A stretch of DNA of 64,000 nucleotides from Bacillus massiliigorillae (lineage in GTDB: Bacteria > Bacillota > Bacilli > Bacillales > DSM-1321): NCBI RefSeq assembly GCF_000380245.2, contig NZ_HG428741.1, positions 312,872 through 376,871 of the forward strand, read 5' to 3'. The notes beneath the pieces were generated by a model, which saw only the letters and a list, made by a program, of their open reading frames with translations, ran no database searches and was not told the origin of the DNA. Each line of letters starts with the position of its first letter. Position 1 is the first letter of the stretch. Below are positions 17,392-26,319 of the stretch, one piece after another. The position numbers and the translations under genes are program-made.

Positions 17392-18423
17392 TTGGACAAG
17401 CTCGACCGGAATAATACAATTACAATTAAACTAAATGGAAATGAAAAGGTCACGGAGAATGAAAAAAATGAAGAAATAATTGCTGAAGAAATTGTTGCTG
17501 GTTCAATGGAGAGCGAAGAGATACGACAAGAAGAACCGGATTTATCGAAAGATGAAGTAGCGGCAGCTAATCAGCCAAAGGAAGAGGATTTTGATTGGGT
17601 GCTACCTACTTCTACTCCTCTCGAACAGAAATCACAAATCACAACCCCCGTTATTACGTATTCAAATACGAAACAAAAAAAGTCTAATAAAAATGAATAT
17701 ACAAAATATTTTATTGCTATTGTTTTCGGAGTAGTAATTGGACTTGGATTTATGTATGTGGCCTTAAAAACCATTACGGCTAGTGAAACGACAAAAAAAG
17801 TTGAGGCGCCGCCGGTAGTAGCTGAAAAAAAGCAAGAAGAGCCAGTGCGTAATCCACAAGTGACAAAGGTAGAAATGCCTTCTATTACTATCCAAGCTGT
17901 ACAAGGTGGTGTATATAGCAGTCGTGAAGCTGCAGAGAAGCAAAGAGATATGTTGGAGGATCGTAAGCTACCTGCTGCTATTTTAACTCAGCAAAATAAA
18001 TTTTATATATTGCTTTTTGTTAGTGATTCTCTTGATCGTGCGAAAGCTGTTTCAGGTTTATATAAGGAAAAAGGTATTGATACTTATTGGAAGGAATTTG
18101 GTGTCGGTACGGCTAGTAAGAAAAATGTTTCAGAAGATGATGCAAATATTCTTCGTGCATCAATAGCACTATACAAAGAACTTACGAGTGCAGGTACAAA
18201 TTTAATGTTATCTTCTACAAAAAACGATGTGCAAAAACTACAAGCCGATTTGCAGAAAATACAATCATTGAAAAATGGTAGTGCTAATGTATTGGCGTTG
18301 ATTGTTCCGCTCAATTCGGCTATAAAAGATTTATTAAATAGTAAGGATGCAGTTGAAACGAGCTTATCTGTACAGAAGAATCTATTACAATTCATTACAT
18401 TGTATAATGCCTTGGTACAATAA
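17392..18423 (+). CDS. spoIIB: Stage II sporulation protein SpoIIB, SPOR-domain
   Basis: 343 residues from a TTG with GAGGAGG upstream. It has a long acidic cytoplasmic region (1-100), one membrane helix (about 102-125, 'FIAIVFGVVIGLGFMYVAL') and a SPOR domain ('IQAVQGGVYSSREAAEKQ', about 165-235) that binds denuded septal peptidoglycan. SpoIIB helps localise the engulfment machinery to the sporulation septum. Its identity is supported by domain order and by position just upstream of maf-radC-mreB, as in B. subtilis. SPOR proteins diverge quickly, so sequence alone is weaker evidence. Confidence 0.85.
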   Translation: MDKLDRNNTITIKLNGNEKVTENEKNEEIIAEEIVAGSMESEEIRQEEPDLSKDEVAAANQPKEEDFDWVLPTSTPLEQKSQITTPVITYSNTKQKKSNKNEYTKYFIAIVFGVVIGLGFMYVALKTITASETTKKVEAPPVVAEKKQEEPVRNPQVTKVEMPSITIQAVQGGVYSSREAAEKQRDMLEDRKLPAAILTQQNKFYILLFVSDSLDRAKAVSGLYKEKGIDTYWKEFGVGTASKKNVSEDDANILRASIALYKELTSAGTNLMLSSTKNDVQKLQADLQKIQSLKNGSANVLALIVPLNSAIKDLLNSKDAVETSLSVQKNLLQFITLYNALVQ

Positions 18424-18486
18424 ATTATTATATTTTTAAAAAGAAATATTTTCTGGGAAATGTTCAAGTAACTAATAAATATGTGG

Positions 18487-18521
18487 CTCTCTGGATTAAT
18501 TTTTATCTTGAGAGTTTTTTT
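18487..18521 (+). terminator. Probable terminator after spoIIB
   Basis: A short stem (CTCTC at 18487-18491, GAGAG at 18510-18514) is followed by seven T. The stem is weak. The rest of the gap 18424-18741 holds no coding sequence that I can see, apart from the hairpin noted next. Confidence 0.5.
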
Positions 18522-18537
18522 ATGTTTGAAAACAAGC

Positions 18538-18576
18538 AACATTAACATCAATCAAAAAAACCGGAGAAGGTTTTAC
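18538..18576. repeat. AAAACCGG...GGTTTT hairpin, related to repeat tails at 24.6 and 61.5 kb
   Basis: The string 'AACATCAATCAAAAAA' followed by an ACCGG/GGTTTT hairpin matches, with few changes, the tail of the intergenic repeat at 24581-24613. Similar hairpins occur at 61509 and 61676. It may be a decayed copy or a shared bidirectional terminator type. Confidence 0.45.
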
Positions 18577-18741
18577 GTGTGTGTTTAAAAATTATTGAAC
18601 TGGGGTATTAAAGTTTGTTGGAAATTTCGACATTCATGGTGAACTTTTGAATGGTTTATTGAGTATTATTTGTAAGTCTGTTACGATTATTTTGTATCTC
18701 TCTTTATACATTAATTTTAAAATAAGGTAAGGTGAACTTCA

Positions 18742-19299
18742 TTGAAAAATCTTATATTAGCTTCAGCATCGCCTCGAAGACATGAACTTCTATCATTATT
18801 AGAAATTCCCTTCAAAACATTTTCCTCAGATATTGATGAGACGATTTCTCCAAACACCGCTCCAGAAGAAGCTGTTCAACAGTTAGCGTTGAAAAAAGCA
18901 CAGGCGGCTATTGAAACACATCCAAACTCTATCATCATTGGATGTGATACAATAGTTGTGCATAACGGTAACATACTTGGAAAACCAGCTGATAAAGCGG
19001 ATGCTTTTCATGTGTTGTCTCAGCTTTCTAATCACACTCACACTGTTTATACAGGTGTTAGCATAATTTCTGAAGATGTAAATAAAGTTTTCTATGAGAA
19101 AACGGAAGTAACATTTTGGGAGCTAAGTGACCAAGATATTGAGGCTTATATTGATAGCGGTGAGCCGATGGATAAAGCAGGTTCATATGGTATTCAAGGA
19201 AAAGCAGCTTTATTTGTAAAAGAAATACATGGTGATTACTATAGTGTTGTAGGTTTGCCTATCTCTCGTTTGGCTCGAGAACTATCATTTTTTCGCTAA
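18742..19299 (+). CDS. maf: Maf-family nucleoside triphosphate pyrophosphatase
   Basis: 185 residues from a TTG with AAGGTAAGGTG upstream. The signature 'LILASASPRRHELLSLL' and the later 'GCDTIVV', 'GKPADKADA' and 'DKAGSYGIQG' are typical. Maf hydrolyses dTTP/UTP and modified nucleotides to monophosphates and links to septum formation arrest. It is the first gene of the conserved maf-radC-mreBCD-minCD cluster. Confidence 0.95.
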   Translation: MKNLILASASPRRHELLSLLEIPFKTFSSDIDETISPNTAPEEAVQQLALKKAQAAIETHPNSIIIGCDTIVVHNGNILGKPADKADAFHVLSQLSNHTHTVYTGVSIISEDVNKVFYEKTEVTFWELSDQDIEAYIDSGEPMDKAGSYGIQGKAALFVKEIHGDYYSVVGLPISRLARELSFFR

Positions 19300-19358
19300 A
19301 ATATTTTAGAATCGAAGGCTTTCTTAAAAGTATCTATTAAGAAAGGAAGAAAATCGAT

Positions 19359-20045
19359 TTGAGCGAATCCATGATGATTAAGGATTTTCCAAGTAGTGAG
19401 CGTCCTAGAGAAAGGTTTCTCCGTGTGGGCTCTCATAGCTTGTCGAATCAAGAATTGATAGCTTTATTGCTGCGTACAGGAACGAAAAATGAATCTGTAC
19501 TACAACTTGCAGAACGATTACTCTCTCATTTTGATGGATTGAGGCTGTTAAAAGATGCATCAATCGAAGAAATGATGAGTATTAAAGGTATTGGTGAAGC
19601 AAAAGCGATTCAACTGTTAGCAGCAATAGAAATAGGTAGAAGAATTACCAACCTTTGTTATGCAGATCGATATGTCATACGTTCTCCTGAGGATTGTGCA
19701 AATTTTTGTATGGATGATATGCGTTTTCTTTCCCAAGAGCACTTTGTTTGTTTATACTTAAATACGAAAAATCAAGTACTACACAAGCAGACCATCTTTA
19801 TAGGTAGTTTGAATGCGTCTATTGTTCATCCTCGTGAAGTCTTTAAGGAAGCGTTTCGTCGTTCAGCTGCTTCTATTATCTGTATTCATAATCATCCATC
19901 TGGAGACCCTACTCCTAGTCGGGAAGATATTGAAGTAACTAAGAGATTAATAGAGTGTGGTAAAATGATAGGAATTGACGTTTTAGATCATCTTATTATT
20001 GGAGAAAAGAAATATGTTAGTTTAAAAGAAAAAGGATATTTATGA
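19359..20045 (+). CDS. radC: RadC/JAB domain protein
   Basis: 228 residues from a TTG with AAAGGAAG upstream. The N-terminal helix-hairpin-helix region ('IKGIGEAKAIQLLAAIEIG') precedes the JAMM metalloprotease-like motif 'HNHPSGDPTPSREDIEVT'. The function of RadC remains unclear despite its name. It lies between maf and mreB as in other Bacilli. Confidence 0.95.
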   Translation: MSESMMIKDFPSSERPRERFLRVGSHSLSNQELIALLLRTGTKNESVLQLAERLLSHFDGLRLLKDASIEEMMSIKGIGEAKAIQLLAAIEIGRRITNLCYADRYVIRSPEDCANFCMDDMRFLSQEHFVCLYLNTKNQVLHKQTIFIGSLNASIVHPREVFKEAFRRSAASIICIHNHPSGDPTPSREDIEVTKRLIECGKMIGIDVLDHLIIGEKKYVSLKEKGYL

Positions 20046-20196
20046 CACTATCATAAAAATTGCCTATGTTATATAATATTATTTATGATTTTTTAATAAA
20101 ATGATTGAAAATAATATAAAAATTACAGTGGTTTATACTAATACTTGTGATAGCTTTAACTTGTTTTGAATTGAAGTTAGAAAGGGAGATACATTC

Positions 20197-21204
20197 ATGT
20201 TTGGAACTAGAGATCTTGGAATAGATTTAGGAACAGCAAATACACTTGTTTACGTTAAAGGAAAAGGAATTGTGGTGCGCGAACCATCTGTTGTCGCGTT
20301 AAATACAAATACAAAATCAATCGTAGCGGTTGGTAACGATGCACGTAATATGATTGGACGTACACCGGGGAATATCGTAGCAACTCGTCCTATGAAAGAC
20401 GGAGTTATTGCTGATTATGAAACAACAGCTACAATGATGAAATATTATATGAATCAAGCGCAGAAGAAAGGCGTTTTTGCACGTAATCCATATGTTATGG
20501 TATGTGTGCCTTCAGGTATTACAGCTGTTGAGAAGCGTGCGGTAATTGATGCTACAAGACAAGCTGGTGCTCGTGATGCTTATACAATTGAAGAGCCATT
20601 TGCAGCGGCAATTGGGGCAGATTTACCTGTTTGGGAACCTACTGGTAGTATGGTTGTTGATATCGGTGGAGGTACAACTGAAGTAGCAATCATCTCATTA
20701 GGAGGTATTGTTACTAGTCAATCTATTCGCGTTGCTGGTGACGAAATGGACGAGTCAATCGTGACTTATATCCGTAAAACATATAACTTAATGATTGGTG
20801 AGCGTACAGCTGAAGCAATCAAAGTTGAAATCGGTGCTGCTGGCGATTCAGAAGGTATTGAAAACATGGAAATCCGTGGTCGTGATTTATTAACAGGGCT
20901 TCCAAAAACAATTGAAATTACAGCACAAGAAATTTGTGAAGCACTACATGATACGGTTTATGCAATTGTAGATTCGGTAAAAGGGACATTAGAAAAAACA
21001 CCACCTGAATTAGCAGCTGATATTATGGATCGTGGTATCGTCTTAACAGGAGGCGGTGGTTTACTGCGCAATTTAGACAAAGTAATTTCTGATGAAACGA
21101 AAATGCCTGTATTAATCGCTGAAAACCCACTTGATTGTGTAGCACTTGGTACTGGTAAAGCATTAGACCATATCCATGAATTTAAAAATCGTGCAAAATT
21201 GTAA
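20197..21204 (+). CDS. mreB: Rod-shape actin homologue MreB
   Basis: 335 residues. The actin-fold phosphate loop 'DLGIDLGTANTLVYVKGKG' and 'VDIGGGTTEVAIISLGG' are conserved. It forms membrane-bound filaments that direct lateral wall synthesis. GAAAGGGAG precedes the ATG. Codon use is more typical of a highly expressed gene than that of its neighbours. A hairpin after the gene separates it from mreC. Confidence 0.97.
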   Translation: MFGTRDLGIDLGTANTLVYVKGKGIVVREPSVVALNTNTKSIVAVGNDARNMIGRTPGNIVATRPMKDGVIADYETTATMMKYYMNQAQKKGVFARNPYVMVCVPSGITAVEKRAVIDATRQAGARDAYTIEEPFAAAIGADLPVWEPTGSMVVDIGGGTTEVAIISLGGIVTSQSIRVAGDEMDESIVTYIRKTYNLMIGERTAEAIKVEIGAAGDSEGIENMEIRGRDLLTGLPKTIEITAQEICEALHDTVYAIVDSVKGTLEKTPPELAADIMDRGIVLTGGGGLLRNLDKVISDETKMPVLIAENPLDCVALGTGKALDHIHEFKNRAKL

Positions 21205-21221
21205 TAAATAATTACTGATAC

Positions 21222-21275
21222 CTCTTCACATTCTGCGGTATACTGTAGAATGTGGAGAGATTTTATGTGTTTTTG
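21222..21275 (+). terminator. Hairpin between mreB and mreC
   Basis: A 13-bp stem with one G-T pair (21222-21234 with 21247-21259) is followed by a broken T run. It probably lowers readthrough so that mreB exceeds mreC. Confidence 0.6.
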
Positions 21276-21334
21276 TCAAAAAGTTCTTATGATACAAAAT
21301 GATATGAATTTGATTACTAATTAGAGGTGAAGTC

Positions 21335-22243
21335 ATGCCACAGTTTTTTCTAAACAAAAAACTTATCGTTTTATTAATAAGTATCATTATTTTAGTGGCA
21401 TTGATTGGTTTTTCATTAAGAGATAAAGAAAACGTTAGTTGGCCTGAGCAGTTTGTAAAAGATACAGCTGGTTTCTTCCAACAAATTTTTCATACGCCGA
21501 CACAGTTTGTGACGGGTGTATTTGAAGACTTACGTGATCTTCAAAACACATATGAAGAAAATGAAAAACTAAAAGCTCGCTTAGATGAATACGCAACATT
21601 AAAAAGTAAAGTTCAAGATCTAGAAAAAGAAAATACTGAGCTTCGAGCTATTAATAAGAAGACAGATGATTTAAGTGCTTTCACACCTATTCAAGCGACT
21701 GTTATTGGTCGAAATCCTGATAGATGGCAAGAGATTGTAGTCATTAACAAAGGGAAGTTGCATGGAGTGGAAAAGAATATGGCTGTCATGACTGCTAAAG
21801 GACTGATTGGTAAAGTGAAATCGACAAACCAATTCTCTTCAACAGTCCAAATATTAAGTACGACAGATCCGAAAAATAGAATCTCTGCGTCGATTCTTGG
21901 AAAAGATGGTAAACCTATTTATGGTATTGTAAAAGGATACAATCAAGAAAAAGGCATGTTGTTAATGGAATTGAAGTTAACAAAAGAAGGATCGAAAGAA
22001 AAGGTTGCTAAAAACACTCAAGTAGTTACATCAGGACTTGGCGGTGTATTCCCAAAAGGTTTACCTATTGGTGAAGTTGAGAAAGTTGAAATTGATCAAA
22101 ATGGATTAACTCAAACAGCTTATGTTAAGCCTTTTGCAGATTTTTATGATATTTCTCATGTTATGGTCGTTGATCCTAAATTGGATAAAAAGAAAGTAAC
22201 GGCTGGTTTGAAGGATGCGGAAAATGAGGAGGGTGGCTTGTGA
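21335..22243 (+). CDS. mreC: Cell-shape protein MreC
   Basis: 302 residues. It has an N-terminal membrane helix (about 9-26), a coiled coil (about 75-110, 'YEENEKLKARLDEY') and a beta-rich extracytoplasmic domain with 'IGRNPDRWQEIVVINKG' and 'KGLIGKV'. It is a partner of MreB, MreD and the elongasome. It ends in a 4-base overlap with mreD. Confidence 0.95.
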   Translation: MPQFFLNKKLIVLLISIIILVALIGFSLRDKENVSWPEQFVKDTAGFFQQIFHTPTQFVTGVFEDLRDLQNTYEENEKLKARLDEYATLKSKVQDLEKENTELRAINKKTDDLSAFTPIQATVIGRNPDRWQEIVVINKGKLHGVEKNMAVMTAKGLIGKVKSTNQFSSTVQILSTTDPKNRISASILGKDGKPIYGIVKGYNQEKGMLLMELKLTKEGSKEKVAKNTQVVTSGLGGVFPKGLPIGEVEKVEIDQNGLTQTAYVKPFADFYDISHVMVVDPKLDKKKVTAGLKDAENEEGGL

Positions 22244-22779
22244 GAAAGCTATTCATTCCTCTATTTATCGTATGTATCTTCCTCTTTGAAAGTTTATTTG
22301 TAAACATTTTTATTGGTGAGTTCTATCATGGTCATCTTATTTTAGTTCCGCGATTATTAATGATTTTCTTTGTGTTCTTTACGGTATTCGGAAATTATCG
22401 TGCTGCGGTTATATATAGTGCAGTTACTGGATTTGTTTTCGATATTGTATACACAGAAGTATTGGGAATTTACTTATTCGTTCTCCCTATTATTACGTAT
22501 TTGATTTCTAAATTAATGAAGATACTGCATAATAATATTTTTATGGTGTCCGTTATGTCGGTTGTAGCGGTAGCTATGTTAGAAATCATTGTTTATGGTT
22601 TCAATTTTATTCTTGGATTTGCAAACATGTCATTTCAAGAATTCGCTTTAGTACGATTATTACCAACGCTTGGACTAAATGCCATAATTGTTATCTTAGT
22701 AGCATATCCTGTTCGTAAATTTATTGTTAAGTATGCAACGGAAGAAAGCAATGAACTACATTTCAGAAATAGACATTAA
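22240..22779 (+). CDS. mreD: Cell-shape membrane protein MreD
   Basis: 179 residues from a GTG overlapping the mreC stop. It is almost entirely hydrophobic, with about five membrane segments ('FIPLFIVCIFLFESLFVNI' first) and the family feature of few polar loops. It is part of the elongasome with MreC and RodA/PBP2. Overlap with mreC implies translational coupling. Confidence 0.93.
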   Translation: MRKLFIPLFIVCIFLFESLFVNIFIGEFYHGHLILVPRLLMIFFVFFTVFGNYRAAVIYSAVTGFVFDIVYTEVLGIYLFVLPIITYLISKLMKILHNNIFMVSVMSVVAVAMLEIIVYGFNFILGFANMSFQEFALVRLLPTLGLNAIIVILVAYPVRKFIVKYATEESNELHFRNRH

Positions 22780-22854
22780 CAGAAAATTTCTTTTAATAGT
22801 TTGCAGGGAATAGTAATGAATGTATAGAATATAGGATTGTTGAGGTGGTAGAGC

Positions 22855-23505
22855 GTGATTAATAGTAAAAATTTACAAAATGTTATGATTAAAGGTACTA
22901 AGGATGGACTTACGCTCCATCTCGATGATTCTAGTTCCTTTTATGATATATTACGTGAGTTAGAAGAGAAATTATCGGTTTCTTATCAATTGCAAAAAGA
23001 CGATCCGATTATTCGAGTAAAAGTTCATACTGGTAATCGTAAATTTTCAAAATCTGAAGAAGATAAAATCATTGAGCTTATTCAAAATAACAATAAATTA
23101 GTTGTTGATCGAATTTTATCGAATGTTATTTCTTTAAATGAAATGAACGAATTACTTAATGTTAGTGAAATTAAATCAAGTGTTGGAATTGTTCGTTCTG
23201 GACAAATTCTTGAAGTACCTGGGGACTTATTATTAATTGGAGATGTTAACCCTGGTGGAGTAGTGAAGGCTGCAGGAAATGTTTTTATTATAGGAACATT
23301 AAAAGGTAGTGTTCACGCAGGGTGTAACGGAGATCATAAAGCGGTTATTGCGGCTAGCCAAATGGATTCAGCACAGATTAGTATATCTGATGTGAAAACG
23401 ACAACGGCTATTTCGGTTTCAGAGGATCCGTTGAATTTACATAGTGCATACTTAAATGATCATAAAGAAATTATATTTGATCGAATTGCTAAATTAAAAA
23501 AATAA
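22855..23505 (+). CDS. minC: Septum site-determining protein MinC
   Basis: 216 residues from a GTG with GAGGTGG upstream. The N-terminal FtsZ-inhibiting domain precedes the C-terminal beta-helix, recognised by 'GDVNPGGVVKAAGNVFIIG' and 'GSVHAGCNGDHKAVIAASQ'. It binds MinD through the C-terminal domain and blocks FtsZ assembly near the poles. Confidence 0.95.
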   Translation: MINSKNLQNVMIKGTKDGLTLHLDDSSSFYDILRELEEKLSVSYQLQKDDPIIRVKVHTGNRKFSKSEEDKIIELIQNNNKLVVDRILSNVISLNEMNELLNVSEIKSSVGIVRSGQILEVPGDLLLIGDVNPGGVVKAAGNVFIIGTLKGSVHAGCNGDHKAVIAASQMDSAQISISDVKTTTAISVSEDPLNLHSAYLNDHKEIIFDRIAKLKK

Positions 23506-23542
23506 GGCCTAATTTAACTAGATTAGAAGGGGGGCTATAATT

Positions 23543-24352
23543 GTGGGGGAAGCTATCGTCATTACATCTGGTAAAGGAGGAGTTGGGAAAACAACTTCTT
23601 CTGCTAATATAGGAACCGCACTAGCTCTTTCTGGTAAGAAGGTTTGTTTAGTTGATACAGATATTGGTTTACGTAATTTAGACGTTATCATGGGAATGGA
23701 AAATCGTATTGTCTATGATATTGTTGATGTTGTTGAAGAAAGATGTAAAATACGCCAAGCACTTGTAGTTGATAAACGTTTCGATAAACTACTTTATTTA
23801 TTACCTGCAGCGCAAACAAGTGATAAAAATGATATTACTCCTGAACAAATGAAAGCATTGGTAGCGGAGTTAAAGCAAGAGTATGATTATGTTATTATTG
23901 ATTGTCCTGCTGGTATTGAAAGAGGATTTCGAAATGCAGTTGCAGGTGCAGATAGAGCTATCGTGGTTACAACGCCGGAAAGAGCGTCTGTACGTGATGC
24001 AGATCGCGTAATTGGGTTATTGGAAAAAGAAGAGCATATTCAATCTACAATGCTTATCGTTAATCGTATACGTACTCATTTGGTTGAAAACCAAGATATG
24101 ATGAGTATTGAAGAAGTTATCGATAGATTGTATATTGAATTATTAGGTGTTGTTGTGGATGATGATATGATTATTAAATCATCACACAATGGTGTGCCAA
24201 TAACAATGGATCCAAATAATCCAGCATCACTTGCTTTTCGTAATATTGCTCGTAGAATACTAGGGGATAAAATCCCATTGATGAATTTAAATACGCAACA
24301 GCCAACAGGTATGTTTGCTAAATTTAAGAAAATGTTCGGTGTACGTTCTTAA
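23543..24352 (+). CDS. minD: Septum site-determining ATPase MinD
   Basis: 269 residues from a GTG with AGGGGGG upstream. The deviant Walker A 'GKGGVGKTT' is at residues 10-18. The C-terminal amphipathic membrane-targeting helix is visible as 'MFAKFKKMFGV'. It recruits MinC to the membrane. In B. subtilis the next genes are spoIVFA-spoIVFB; here about 17 kb of other genes intervene. Confidence 0.97.
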   Translation: MGEAIVITSGKGGVGKTTSSANIGTALALSGKKVCLVDTDIGLRNLDVIMGMENRIVYDIVDVVEERCKIRQALVVDKRFDKLLYLLPAAQTSDKNDITPEQMKALVAELKQEYDYVIIDCPAGIERGFRNAVAGADRAIVVTTPERASVRDADRVIGLLEKEEHIQSTMLIVNRIRTHLVENQDMMSIEEVIDRLYIELLGVVVDDDMIIKSSHNGVPITMDPNNPASLAFRNIARRILGDKIPLMNLNTQQPTGMFAKFKKMFGVRS

Positions 24353-24356
24353 TTAT

Positions 24357-24412
24357 AAAGGGGCGTTCGAAAAGTGATTTTCTATCTCTTTTCGAACGCC
24401 CCTTTGTGCTTT
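24357..24412 (+). terminator. Strong terminator after minD
   Basis: A 17-18 bp perfect stem (24357-24374 with 24388-24405) ends in a T-rich tract. It separates the cell-division genes from the selA-fdh block. Confidence 0.9.
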
Positions 24413-24431
24413 TTTAAAAGATAAGAAAGTA

Positions 24432-24613
24432 TATAAGTTTGCGGGAGGTCTAACCTTACACCTGCTATGCTCGGAAATATGCCAACCTGTTTTGAAAACC
24501 AAGTGCGGGTTTTCAAGAACAGCTCGTCTTATTTCTCCCGCATAGCTCTTTTTTGACTGGGAGTAAATTAAGGAGCATAAACATCAATCAAAAAAGACCG
24601 GTGACGGTTTTTC
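24432..24613. repeat. Structured intergenic repeat, copy A
   Basis: TGCGGGAG (24440-24447) pairs with CTCCCGCA (24535-24542), and an inner hairpin pairs TTGAAAACC (24492-24500) with GGTTTTCAA. The stretch 'GTCTAACCTTACACCTGC' recurs with copy B at 61.5 kb, and the opening 'ATAAGTTTGCG' recurs with copy C at 31.8 kb. The tail hairpin ACCG/CGGTTTTT (24590-24613) also gives a terminator for selA on the minus strand. There is no open frame. It fits the family of dispersed structured repeats common between genes in Bacillaceae. Confidence 0.7.
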
Positions 24614-24637
24614 TTATTTAAATGGATATTGTGCTTA

Positions 24638-26038
24638 TTATGGACAAAGTTTACCAAAAACATCAACCAAAATAGGAAACTCTTCTTCATCAATTGTACG
24701 TACATCGAAAATTAAAGCATCTTGATGTATGCGTGCAATAATTGGTATAGGCTGTTTTTGTAATTTTTCTTTCCAATCTTGAGCGGATGCATAATGTGGC
24801 TTTAATGAAAGAACCATTGTTGGAAGAGTAACACCTGGCATTGTTCCACCGCCAATCGTACTTAGATCTTCTTGGATTGAAATATCAAAAGGAAGGTGAA
24901 GATTCAGTAATTTTCCCATAAGTGTTTTGGCTTTTTCTTCTAATTCATCTATTGTGATAGTGATATTTTTAATTGTTGGTATTTGCTCCGGTTCGGTTAG
25001 ATAATCTAGCATTGTAGCTTCTAAAGCGGCTAAATTAAGTTTGTCTACACGTAATACACGAGCCAATTGATGAGTTTTTAAGACGTCAATGTATTTCTTT
25101 TTCCCAACAATAATACCAACTTGGGGTCCACCTAATAGTTTATCTCCGCTAAATGAAACTAAGTCTACTCCTTTATCGATAATATCTTTTACAAGTTCTT
25201 CATCACCAATTCCGTGTTTAGTAAAAGGGTAAAAAGCCCCGCTTCCTAAATCTTCATAAAAGATGATTTGTTCATTTTGCCTTTTTAATTGAACTAACTC
25301 TTCCGTTGAAACGCTTTTCGTGAATCCAATTGTCTTAAAGTTAGAGGTGTGAACTTTCATTAAAATAGCTGTTTCATCAGTAATTGCTTTTTCATAATCG
25401 AATAAATGAGTTTTATTCGTTGTGCCGACTTCCCTTAAGATTGCCCCGCTTTCTTCCATAATAGAAGAAATGCGAAAAGATCCTCCGATTTCTATAAGTT
25501 GTCCTCTAGAAATAATGACTTCTTTTTCTTTTCCGAAAGCTTTTAAAATTAAAAAGACAGCCGCTGCATTATTATTTACTACATATGCTGCTTCAGCTCC
25601 CGTTATTTCCTTTAGCTTTTCCTCTACAAAGGTCGTTCGTTTTCCTCGTTCTCCTTTTTCTAAATCAAATTCTAAGTTACTATTATAAGCTGAAATTTCT
25701 ACGATTTGTTTAATGGCGCGAGGGCTCAATTTGGCTCTCCCTAAATTCGTATGTAAGACCGTTCCTGTGGCATTGATTACTCGTTTTAACTTTGGCTTTA
25801 AGTTTGTATGTAATTGTTCGCTCCAAAGCTTAAAAATTATTTCAATAAATTGTTCTGAACCTGGATTTGGACCATCCCATGCATTTTTTATTATTTTTTC
25901 TCTAACGCTATCTAGTGTTTTACGAAGATGTTGAGTTGCATCCTTCTCATTGATTGCAAAAGTGTGTAGATGTTGTTGGAACATCGGCTGCATTTTTAAG
26001 GCGTGTATGGCAGGGATGTTTTTTAGTGTTGTATTCAT
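24638..26038 (-). CDS. selA: L-seryl-tRNA(Sec) selenium transferase SelA
   Basis: About 466 residues from the ATG at 26038; a GTG at 26050 in the same frame is only one base from GGAG, so the start is uncertain. It is a PLP enzyme that converts Ser-tRNA(Sec) to Sec-tRNA(Sec) with selenophosphate. It shows the family N-terminus 'LKNIPAIHAL', 'INATGTVLHTNLGRA', and the PLP-lysine segment 'SFSGDKLLGGPQ'. It is transcribed away from the fdh operon. Together with the tRNA-Sec and selB at 39.8-42.0 kb it brackets the block. Confidence 0.95.
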   Translation of the reverse strand: MNTTLKNIPAIHALKMQPMFQQHLHTFAINEKDATQHLRKTLDSVREKIIKNAWDGPNPGSEQFIEIIFKLWSEQLHTNLKPKLKRVINATGTVLHTNLGRAKLSPRAIKQIVEISAYNSNLEFDLEKGERGKRTTFVEEKLKEITGAEAAYVVNNNAAAVFLILKAFGKEKEVIISRGQLIEIGGSFRISSIMEESGAILREVGTTNKTHLFDYEKAITDETAILMKVHTSNFKTIGFTKSVSTEELVQLKRQNEQIIFYEDLGSGAFYPFTKHGIGDEELVKDIIDKGVDLVSFSGDKLLGGPQVGIIVGKKKYIDVLKTHQLARVLRVDKLNLAALEATMLDYLTEPEQIPTIKNITITIDELEEKAKTLMGKLLNLHLPFDISIQEDLSTIGGGTMPGVTLPTMVLSLKPHYASAQDWKEKLQKQPIPIIARIHQDALIFDVRTIDEEEFPILVDVFGKLCP

Positions 26039-26207
26039 CGAAGAAACCACGCTCCATAAGCTAATTTATGAACATTGTTTTTTTAGTGTTTGTTCATCTA
26101 TTTTAGCATATCGAAAAAAAAATCACAGATACTGATTTATTGAAAAATGCATCCTTTTAAAAAACATGAAAAATATAAAATTGTCATAAAAGAATCGGAT
26201 TTTCTTA

Positions 26208-26223
26208 ACTATTTTAATATACT
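26208..26223. promoter_or_regulatory. Candidate operator upstream of fdhD
   Basis: ACTATTTTAATATACT matches the perfect palindrome before the regulator gene (39492-39507) at 14 of 16 positions. It lies about 97 bases before the assigned fdhD start, in the 281-base selA-fdhD divergent gap, which otherwise shows no gene. The A/T-rich content makes chance matches possible. Confidence 0.35.
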
Positions 26224-26319
26224 ATTCAATTAAGATGGAATAGATATTATCTCAATAAACTACTATGTTCAATTTATTTATGAAGTTTTATTGATTTAAA
26301 AAAATAAAGTGAAGTAATA